Shown here piece by piece: positions 7,531-13,658 of a DNA stretch of 33,543 nt. Source of the stretch: Thermodesulfovibrionales bacterium (GTDB lineage Bacteria; Nitrospirota; Thermodesulfovibrionia; Thermodesulfovibrionales; SM23-35); the NCBI GenBank assembly GCA_030019415.1, contig JASEEX010000023.1:1-33543 (forward strand), read 5' to 3'. The notes below the pieces were generated by a model. That model was given only the letters and a program-made list of their open reading frames with translations, searched no databases and was not told the DNA's origin. The translations under genes were made by a program, and so were the position numbers. Numbering within the stretch: the first letter of the stretch is position 1; the number at the start of each line of letters is the position of its first letter.

Positions 7531-8081
7531 TTGCCTGGCATCCTCAGCGAACCATCTATCTTACATATTATAATAGCACCAGATGGTCCCCCCGAACCAG
7601 TAGCGGTTCGGGGTCCCCCTGCCTTTGCAATTACAATGTTATTTATGGCAAGATATGGAAAATTCAGAGACTGCAGGTATCCAACGTTATTCACCAGCAC
7701 CGCATAGTCATCAACAGGGATACGGATATTTACAGGAAGGGTTATCTCACCTGCCTTATCACCGAAGTTTGTTACAGTTATGTCAGCACCCTTAATAGTC
7801 ATCTTTATGTCATCGAGTGCTAATAGTATGCTCTCTTTATGGCTTTTTGAATAATAGTAAGGTGGCAGTAGATTGTTTATCCCTTTTATCACCGAATCAA
7901 TATCCATTGCGGTCTGTTTCATCCTCAAGGCATTTATCCTTATAAGCTCGAACTTCCTTATTGTATCTAAGAGGCTGTTTTCATATTTAGTGAGTACAGT
8001 AACAGAGACAATGATTATACTCAGGGTTATTCCTGCAATGAGGTGAAGGGTAATGGTTCTTTTGAGTTCACTATAGATCAT
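7512..8081 (-). CDS. PilO-like inner-membrane pilus protein (MshJ position)
   Basis: A 189-residue bitopic protein: a short cytoplasmic N-terminus, a membrane helix at ~10-31 (TLHLIAGITLSIIIVSVTVL), a coiled-coil-like stretch (~33-70), then a ferredoxin-like periplasmic domain. This is the PilO/MshJ layout, in which the protein pairs with PilN/MshI to align the platform with the secretin. A 27-nt palindromic insertion codes GGPRTATGSGGP at ~155-166, in a turn between two strands (YLAINNIVIA and AIIICKIDGSL). It overlaps the upstream MshI-like gene by 4 nt (ATGA). No sequence motif alone identifies it; the call rests on topology and operon order. Confidence 0.7.
   Translation of the reverse strand: MIYSELKRTITLHLIAGITLSIIIVSVTVLTKYENSLLDTIRKFELIRINALRMKQTAMDIDSVIKGINNLLPPYYYSKSHKESILLALDDIKMTIKGADITVTNFGDKAGEITLPVNIRIPVDDYAVLVNNVGYLQSLNFPYLAINNIVIAKAGGPRTATGSGGPSGAIIICKIDGSLRMPGKEIGRL
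7585..7619 (+). repeat. 27-nt palindromic insertion in the PilO-like gene
   Basis: The palindrome CCCCGAACC-agtagc-GGTTCGGGG (7590-7613) is perfect in its arms and flanked by identical direct repeats GGTCCCCC at 7585-7592 and 7612-7619, 27 nt apart. It is the same unit as the tandem pair in the secretin gene, in inverse orientation, so a different peptide (GGPRTATGS) is read. Confidence 0.88.
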
Positions 8082-9454
8082 TGATATTCCATCTTTATAT
8101 GAAAACTTTTATCTTTAAAGTCAAGACCATGGCTCTTTATACTGACACCTTTTAGACCCGCAATCGAGTTAATGAGTTTCTGATAATCCATCTGCATACC
8201 TGCATAACCCTCTGTCTTTACTGACCCCTTCAGCTCTACATTCAAAATATTATTGCCTGTATTTATAGATATGTAATCTATCCTTATACTATCCACCTTC
8301 AGTTCAGAAAGTAAATACAGAAACCTTTGAATATCAGGAATTGATGCAGCATTCCTGAAGGATGTCACAAAAGGCATATACCCAGCAAGCTCGGCCTTTT
8401 TCATGTCGTATATGGTTAGTGTGTTATCAATATCGGGAAGGTTTCTTCTTATGGAGCTAAGTCTGTCCTTCGATTCCATAATATTTTTTACTATGAACCC
8501 TGTATAAACCATACCTATAATGGAAAGCGACAGGAACAGAGCAGTGGAATACCTCAAAAGCAGCCTTGTGCGGAAAAGATTCTTATACTCTATGGTTAAT
8601 AGGTTTATATCCCTATCCCTCGGGATAAAAAGTGCCGAGAGTGGAGATATAAAGTCAAGAAGTGCACTGCTCATCTGTGAACCCCGCACCACGGGTGTCA
8701 ACCCGTTGGTGCGGGGTGAACGAAAGGACTGGTGTGTGAGGCAGGCTATGGGTATTGATGTATCCACAGTTACATTGTAATTACTGCAGAGGCTTCCTAT
8801 AAGCATGATAAGATATGGATTTATCTTTAGAGCCTGTCTACAATAATTAATAGTCATCTTAATGCCCTGAATATCAACATCCCCGATTCCCTGTTCAAGG
8901 GATTGGGCTATCCTGATGAATTGCATCACACCATCTTTAATCAAAAATATATTTTTATTAAGACCTGTCTCTGAAACGCATAGCAACGGCATCGGTTCTG
9001 GCCTTATCAGACAGGCGAGAGAAAATATATCAGGATAAATCGCCTTTATGACCTTGCCCTTAAAAATAAATCTATTAACTATCTCTTTTATGTCCTCATT
9101 CCTGACAGCAAAGACAAAGACCTCTTTCATCCTCCTCTGTTGCACAATCTTTTCGCCTGTTGTTGTATAAATGAAGGAGAAATCTTTGAATTGAGACCTT
9201 TTCCTTATCTCTGCTTCAACCAGTATTTTGATTAATCTTGCTTTTGTCGGTGGGACAAGGATTGTATCCTGGAAAAAATCCTTAAAGCTGTTTACAACTA
9301 TGAATTCCTTCCTCTTTTCCTTAAGAAGAAAGTCATCAAACTGTTCATTCCTTAATATGAGGGCATCATCAACTACAATGTTTTTTCTCCTGAATGTGGC
9401 GTAAAGAACTCTTATGGTTTCATCTTCAAAACTTACTACTATAGCCCTTCCCAA
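8078..9454 (-). CDS. MshI-like protein: PilM-like domain joined to PilN-like membrane segment
   Basis: A 458-residue protein. Residues ~1-290 form an actin-fold PilM/GspL-like cytoplasmic domain (MGRAIVVSFEDETIRVLYAT; QGIKMTINYCRQALKINPYL). A membrane helix lies at ~301-323 (YSTALFLSLSIIGMVYTGFI). The rest (~330-458) is a PilN-like coiled coil and periplasmic domain. This single-chain PilM+PilN arrangement is that of MshI. A 39-nt hairpin element codes PRTNGLTPVVRG at ~247-258, probably on a surface loop. The start is TTG at 9454 with AGGGG five to six bases upstream, and a strong promoter lies just ahead. It probably heads the minus-strand operon through mshM. Confidence 0.78.
   Translation of the reverse strand: MGRAIVVSFEDETIRVLYATFRRKNIVVDDALILRNEQFDDFLLKEKRKEFIVVNSFKDFFQDTILVPPTKARLIKILVEAEIRKRSQFKDFSFIYTTTGEKIVQQRRMKEVFVFAVRNEDIKEIVNRFIFKGKVIKAIYPDIFSLACLIRPEPMPLLCVSETGLNKNIFLIKDGVMQFIRIAQSLEQGIGDVDIQGIKMTINYCRQALKINPYLIMLIGSLCSNYNVTVDTSIPIACLTHQSFRSPRTNGLTPVVRGSQMSSALLDFISPLSALFIPRDRDINLLTIEYKNLFRTRLLLRYSTALFLSLSIIGMVYTGFIVKNIMESKDRLSSIRRNLPDIDNTLTIYDMKKAELAGYMPFVTSFRNAASIPDIQRFLYLLSELKVDSIRIDYISINTGNNILNVELKGSVKTEGYAGMQMDYQKLINSIAGLKGVSIKSHGLDFKDKSFHIKMEYQ
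8677..8720 (+). repeat. Hairpin element copy D (in frame, MshI-like gene)
   Basis: The 37-nt hairpin at 8681-8717 is the exact reverse complement of copy A (480-516). It is flanked by identical direct repeats GTGAA (8677-8681 and 8716-8720), 39 nt apart. The host gene is on the minus strand, so the peptide read is again PRTNGLTPVVRG, in the same frame as in copy A. Confidence 0.9.
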
Positions 9455-9473
9455 TAAAATCCCCTATTTAGAT

Positions 9474-9502
9474 AATATATAAAATAAATAAAACAATATC
9501 AA
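9474..9502 (-). promoter_or_regulatory. Sigma-70-type promoter for the mshI-to-mshM operon
   Basis: On the minus strand, TTGATA (9502-9497) and TATATT (9479-9474) are separated by 17 bp of A/T-rich sequence. The TTG start of the MshI-like gene follows at 9454 with an AGGGG ribosome site. This would transcribe the pilus operon separately from the pilin-like gene upstream. Confidence 0.65.
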
Positions 9503-9568
9503 CTAAACCCTGTTGTTTGTTACAGAGAAATCAGTCCAGATATGCCAATTGCTGGGAAAAGAGGTGTT

Positions 9569-10615
9569 TTACTCGCCATATGGATTTATTGTCAGGGCAA
9601 GGGTTTTTTGAGCAACGTTATCATTATTCGCCACCGGATCATTATTATCCCTTACAAAAAAAGTGAGATTAAAGGTGCCAGAGTCTGTTGGTCTTCCTGA
9701 AATGGTAAGGTTATCAGCTTGACCCCATGATACCTCAGATAAGCCCGAACAATCTGTGGAGAAAGTATCGGGAGTGAAAGTTAATTCAGCAGGAGCTGTT
9801 CCCTGTCTGCACCACCTATATCTCCCACCGCTACTAAAAGGCACTCCACCATCAGCATATACAATTGCACTATATGAGCTTCCCTGAAAACCGTAAGGCA
9901 ACTCATTATTCAGAATCTTTAATTGTGCCCCCACGCACCCTGCCTTTATCCTCAATTCATTAAGGGTTACCCATTTGACAATGTCATCATACGGCTCTTC
10001 TACATTAATCATTTCAGCAGCAGGATAACCAGGGCAGTTTACTGCATCAGTACAGTCGTCAATATTTGGCGTATCAACCTCAAAAACCCTAACACAGGTT
10101 CCCGCAGGGCATGTTATTATTCCTGTTTGCACATTGTAATTACCACCTCCGCTTAAAACAACAAAGGCAACGTTGTTAATATTAGTTGTAACCGTACATG
10201 CTGCATCACGACAAATAGTTAAACCAGTCGTTTTTCTGCCACAAATGGCATCCGTACTTCCTGCAGGTATGCTCGTTAGGTCGGAATCCGCAATGTAATA
10301 TAATGTCTTTGTCCATGCATCTCTGGGATTCCTTACTATTTCTACGAACTCATCAATGGTGCCATCGGGGGTGAAGTCTCCCTGTAAAGGCAATTTTTTA
10401 TTTGATGCTCCATAGCTTATAACGGATTCAACTGCAGCATCAGCTATATCTTTTGTCTCATTGTATTTAGCCCTTTTTGTTAATGGCCCTATCAAGGCAG
10501 TACCAAGAGCAACAAGAATGCCTATTATTATCAACACGATCGCAAGTTCGATGAGGGTAAACCCCGCACCATCATGGTGCGGGGTGAAGACCTTGTTCTT
10601 GATGTCTGACACCAT
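9569..10615 (-). CDS. Type IV pilin-like protein with C-terminal Ig-like domain
   Basis: A prepilin with cleavage motif G/FTLIELAIVLIIIGILVAL, including the conserved Glu+5, followed by ~315 residues with several Cys. The C-terminus (~250-348) looks like a putative Ig-type domain (LPYGFQGSSYSAIVYADGGV; SGRPTDSGTFNLTFFVRD). Candidate starts are TTG 10666, ATG 10651 and ATG 10615. I chose 10615 because removing the 27-nt hairpin insertion from its leader (MVSDIKNKVFTPHHDGAG) leaves MVSDIKNKG-FTLIE, a typical short prepilin leader. The element therefore sits right at the prepilin peptidase site. No good ribosome site is visible for any start. It is probably a large or minor pilin or adhesin tip subunit of the MSHA-like pilus; a small major pilin is not in the window. 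Confidence 0.78.
   Translation of the reverse strand: MVSDIKNKVFTPHHDGAGFTLIELAIVLIIIGILVALGTALIGPLTKRAKYNETKDIADAAVESVISYGASNKKLPLQGDFTPDGTIDEFVEIVRNPRDAWTKTLYYIADSDLTSIPAGSTDAICGRKTTGLTICRDAACTVTTNINNVAFVVLSGGGNYNVQTGIITCPAGTCVRVFEVDTPNIDDCTDAVNCPGYPAAEMINVEEPYDDIVKWVTLNELRIKAGCVGAQLKILNNELPYGFQGSSYSAIVYADGGVPFSSGGRYRWCRQGTAPAELTFTPDTFSTDCSGLSEVSWGQADNLTISGRPTDSGTFNLTFFVRDNNDPVANNDNVAQKTLALTINPYGE
10557..10588 (+). repeat. Hairpin element copy E (in frame, prepilin leader)
   Basis: The 25-nt perfect hairpin at 10561-10585 (ACCCCGCACCAT / ATGGTGCGGGGT with one central base) is flanked by GTAAA (10557-10561) and GTGAA (10584-10588), 27 nt apart (9 codons). On the minus strand it codes TPHHDGAGF, providing or overlapping the Gly-1/Phe+1 pair cut by prepilin peptidase. 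Confidence 0.85.
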
Positions 10616-10652
10616 ACTTAAGTTTAACCTTAAAAAGTCTACCAATTCCATA

Positions 10653-10660
10653 GGGGGGGG
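10653..10660 (+). repeat. G8 homopolymer ahead of the pilin-like gene
   Basis: A run of eight G (C on the coding strand) lies 38 bp upstream of the chosen pilin start. It falls between a perfect TTGACA (10666-10661 on the minus strand) and TAGACT (10641-10636), spaced 19 bp. Such tracts slip during replication, so expression could vary with tract length. The promoter reading is tentative. Confidence 0.4.
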
Positions 10661-10680
10661 TGTCAATTCTTTTTTGTTAG

Positions 10681-10708
10681 TTGAAACAACCCAAGAACTT
10701 CTTATACA
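10681..10708 (+). promoter_or_regulatory. Candidate promoter for mqnA
   Basis: TTGAAA (10681-10686) and TATACA (10703-10708) are spaced 16 bp, about 45 bp before the mqnA ribosome site AAGGAAGG. This is a moderate sigma-70 match in the divergent pilin-mqnA gap. Confidence 0.4.
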
Positions 10709-10761
10709 CTATATCTTGTCTTACAGAAAGGCTAAGAAGAATTGAAGGAAGGTAAAAATAT

Positions 10762-11637
10762 TTGACAGGTGTAGAAGGGAAAAGGTCTCTCCTGAAAATA
10801 GGAAGGGTACCTTACTCAAATCTTTTTCCCATCTTTTATATACTCGCAAGGCAATGTGATTGTTCAGGGTATGAATTCATCGAGGGATTTCCTTCCACTC
10901 TCAACCGGCTTTTAAGATCCGGGCAGATAGATATAAGCCCGTCGTCGTCCATTGAATATCTCAGGTACAAGAATAAATACACCTTTATTGAAGGCCATTC
11001 AATAAGCTCAAAGGGTCCTGTGGGTAGCATATTGCTGTTGAGCAGGAGACCGATAGAGGAATTGGAGGGTAAGACAGTCCTTACATCATCACAGTCAGAG
11101 ACATCTGTTGTCCTGCTTGATGTTATCCTGAAGAAGTTTTATAAGATTGAGTGTCCTCTGAAACCAACTGATGAAAAAGTCGATCTCTTACTAAACAAGG
11201 CAGAGGCTTTTCTTTCTATCGGTGACGATGCCCTGAAGGCAAAACAGATAGTTACAAGTTATAAGTTACAAGTTGAAAGTAAAGACAAAGACCCATCCCC
11301 TATTTATATCTATGACCTCGGAGATTTATGGTACAGAAACACGGGTCTTCCTTTTGTCTTTGCATTATGGATTGTAAGGAAAGGCTGCTTTACAGAAAAG
11401 GCTGAACTCCTGAAAAGATTCATTCATGATCTTAATAAGGCTAAAGGACTTGCTATGGAAAATTTAGATAAAATTGCGCAGGCATTGAGGCCATTACTCC
11501 TCAGCCGCTATTCATTAATCATTACGGAGGAAGAGCTCATCCCCTACTGGAAGGGAATATCCTATGATTTTAGAGAGGAGCATGAAAGGGGGCTTGAGTT
11601 ATTCAGGCAATATTCAGAAGAATTAGGCTTGTTGTAG
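10762..11637 (+). CDS. mqnA: Chorismate dehydratase MqnA (futalosine menaquinone pathway)
   Basis: A 291-residue MqnA-family protein (periplasmic-binding fold, cytoplasmic) that dehydrates chorismate to 3-[(1-carboxyvinyl)oxy]benzoate, the first step of futalosine-type menaquinone synthesis. Family landmarks are LKIGRVPYSNLFPIFY, FPSTLNRLLRSGQIDISPSS, GPVGSILLLSRRPIEELEGK, and LGDLWYRNTGLPFVFALWIV near the ligand site. The start is TTG at 10762 with AAGGAAGG eight bases upstream; no nearer ATG exists before the conserved core. An in-frame heptamer tract (11251-11285) codes VTSYKLQVESK at ~163-173, just before the YDLGDLW strand. It stands alone, convergent with acs, with 14 bp between the stops. 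Its presence implies respiration via menaquinone. Confidence 0.88.
   Translation: MTGVEGKRSLLKIGRVPYSNLFPIFYILARQCDCSGYEFIEGFPSTLNRLLRSGQIDISPSSSIEYLRYKNKYTFIEGHSISSKGPVGSILLLSRRPIEELEGKTVLTSSQSETSVVLLDVILKKFYKIECPLKPTDEKVDLLLNKAEAFLSIGDDALKAKQIVTSYKLQVESKDKDPSPIYIYDLGDLWYRNTGLPFVFALWIVRKGCFTEKAELLKRFIHDLNKAKGLAMENLDKIAQALRPLLLSRYSLIITEEELIPYWKGISYDFREEHERGLELFRQYSEELGLL
11251..11285 (+). repeat. Heptamer tract inside mqnA
   Basis: Five contiguous 7-nt units GTTACAA, GTTATAA, GTTACAA, GTTGAAA, GTAAAGA are read as VTSYKLQVESK. The mqnA frame is preserved on both sides. Confidence 0.8.
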
Positions 11638-11651
11638 TGGAAGATTTTTAT

Positions 11652-13562
11652 TTATCCCTTCAGTATTCTCTTGAATTCCTCGTAGGCAACCTTTATTTCT
11701 TCTACAGAGGCTTCATCTTCTAAGGTCGTGATGTCTCCTATGGGCCTATCCTGAATTATAGCTTTTAATATCCTCCTCATGATCTTACCCGACCTTGTTT
11801 TTGGAAGTCTCGCCACAAAATATATCTCCCTGGGTGTTGCAATAGGACCTATCTGCATACGAATGCTATCAACTATCTTTTCTTTGATGCCTTCTTCAGG
11901 CTTATATTCTTCTTTGAGTATCACAAAGAGGACGATGGCCTCTCCCTTTATTGGGTCAGGTGCACCCACGACAGCAGCTTCGGCGGCAAAAGGGGTCGCA
12001 ACTGCAGAACTCTCTATCTCAGCTGTGCCTATTCTGTGCCCGGCCACCTTTAAGACCTCATCTGCCCTTCCCAGAAGCCAGAAATATCCCTCCTCATCTT
12101 TCATTGCATAATCGGCCGTGTAATACATCCCTTTGAATCTTGACCAGTATGTATCTGTGTAGCGAACTGGATCTTTATAAATATCCATTAACATTCCAGG
12201 CCAGGGCTTCCTTATTACTAAGTAACCCTTTGTCCCATGAGTTACGGGATTACCAGAATCATCTACCACCTCTGCATCAATTCCCGGTAAAGGCAGGGTA
12301 GCAGAACCAGGCTTGAGGGGAACGAGTTCTAAACCTGGAGCCGGGGATAGCATTATCCCTCCCGTTTCTGTCTGCCACCAGGTATCAACGATGGGGCATC
12401 TTTCGTTCCCAATGTATTTGTAGTACCATTCCCATACCTCCGGGTTAATAGCCTCACCGACAGTCCCGAGGATCTTCAGGCTACTTAAATCATGCTTCTT
12501 AATCCAGTCCTCTCCGTAGCGTATGAACATCCTTATTGCTGTTGGGGAAGTATAAGAAATTGTAACCCCATACTTTTCTATAATCTCCCACCACCTATCC
12601 AGATAAGGATAGTCAGGTGCCCCTTCATACACTATAATCGTTGCGCCATGAAGTAAGGGTGCATAAACTATTGCTGAGTGGCCTGTAACCCAGCCTACAT
12701 CTGCAGTACACCAGTAAATAGACTCATCGGATATATCAAAGACCCACCTGTATGTGGCGTAGTTGTAAACTAAGTACCCACCTGTGGAGTGAACAATCCC
12801 TTTGGGTTTCCCCGTGGTTCCTGATGTGTAAAGAATATACAGGGGATGAGTGGCTTCAACAGGTTCAGGTTCCACATGCCTATCGGCATCCTTCACCAAT
12901 TCATGATAAAGAAAGTCCCGTCCTTCCTCTATATTTACTTTCTCTTTTGTTCTTTTTACTAAAATCACCTTTTCAACTGTTGGGGTGAGCTTCAAGGCAT
13001 TATCAACGATCTCCTTAAGAGGGACAAATTTCCCTCTCCTTATCCCAAAGTCTGCTGTTATCAAGACCCTGGCACCTGTGTCGTTGATTCTGTCTGCTAA
13101 GGCCTGACTGCTAAATCCAGAGAAGACAACTGTATGGATAGCACCAATCCTTATGGTCGCCAGCATAGAAATCACAAGTTCTGGGATCATGGGCAGGTAC
13201 AAAACTACTATATCACCCTTCTTAACCCCGATATTCTTCAGGACAGAGGCAAATCTGTTCACCTCACCATGGAGCTGGGCATAGCTGAAGGATTTCGTGT
13301 TGCCCTGCTCATCCTCCCAGTATATTGCCACTTTATTCTTACGCCAGGAATGCAAATGAGCATCTACACACCCATAAGAGGCATTGAGCAACCCGCCTAC
13401 AAACCACCTTGCATAGGGCTCCTCCCATTGGAGAACTTTATCCCAGCGTTTAAACCAGGGAATCTTCTCTGCCTCTTTCTCCCAGAACTTCTCTAAGTTC
13501 GAAGTTGCATTCTGCTGAAATTCGAGATACCTTTTGGTTGGATAGAACTTCTTATCTTGCAT
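11652..13562 (-). CDS. acs: Acetyl-CoA synthetase (AMP-forming)
   Basis: A 636-residue ANL-superfamily enzyme making acetyl-CoA from acetate, ATP and CoA via acetyl-AMP. Motifs in order: WFVGGLLNASYGCVDAHL, VVFSGFSSQALADRI, the P-loop-like YTSGTTGKPKG, TADVGWVTGHS, WWQTETGG, the hinge region WLLGRADEVLKVAGHRIGTA, and the C-terminal PKTRSGKIMRRILK. The Lys in that last motif is the residue acetylated to switch the enzyme off in other bacteria. Length is normal. An in-frame GTG at 13571 would add three residues. I prefer ATG 13562 because GGGAG lies about eight bases upstream. It is monocistronic with its own promoter and supports growth on, or recapture of, acetate. Confidence 0.95.
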   Translation of the reverse strand: MQDKKFYPTKRYLEFQQNATSNLEKFWEKEAEKIPWFKRWDKVLQWEEPYARWFVGGLLNASYGCVDAHLHSWRKNKVAIYWEDEQGNTKSFSYAQLHGEVNRFASVLKNIGVKKGDIVVLYLPMIPELVISMLATIRIGAIHTVVFSGFSSQALADRINDTGARVLITADFGIRRGKFVPLKEIVDNALKLTPTVEKVILVKRTKEKVNIEEGRDFLYHELVKDADRHVEPEPVEATHPLYILYTSGTTGKPKGIVHSTGGYLVYNYATYRWVFDISDESIYWCTADVGWVTGHSAIVYAPLLHGATIIVYEGAPDYPYLDRWWEIIEKYGVTISYTSPTAIRMFIRYGEDWIKKHDLSSLKILGTVGEAINPEVWEWYYKYIGNERCPIVDTWWQTETGGIMLSPAPGLELVPLKPGSATLPLPGIDAEVVDDSGNPVTHGTKGYLVIRKPWPGMLMDIYKDPVRYTDTYWSRFKGMYYTADYAMKDEEGYFWLLGRADEVLKVAGHRIGTAEIESSAVATPFAAEAAVVGAPDPIKGEAIVLFVILKEEYKPEEGIKEKIVDSIRMQIGPIATPREIYFVARLPKTRSGKIMRRILKAIIQDRPIGDITTLEDEASVEEIKVAYEEFKRILKG

Positions 13563-13603
13563 AATCCTCACTCCCTCAATAATACGGAGTACTTTGTTTT
13601 TAT

Positions 13604-13630
13604 ATTATAGCATGTACCCTGCCTTGCCAA
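13604..13630 (-). promoter_or_regulatory. Promoter for acs
   Basis: On the minus strand, a perfect TATAAT (13609-13604) is preceded by TGC, an extended -10, with TTGGCA (13630-13625) 15 bp further up. It lies about 42 bp before the acs start, in the gap shared with the divergent radical SAM gene. Confidence 0.55.
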
Positions 13631-13658
13631 AGGTGTTTTCGGGGTGGTATCCTTAGCT

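Noticed and set aside
10616-10666. TTG 10666 or ATG 10651 as the pilin start
   Set aside because: Both give very long leaders and run through the C8 tract without a ribosome site. ATG 10615 gives a normal leader once the hairpin insertion is discounted.
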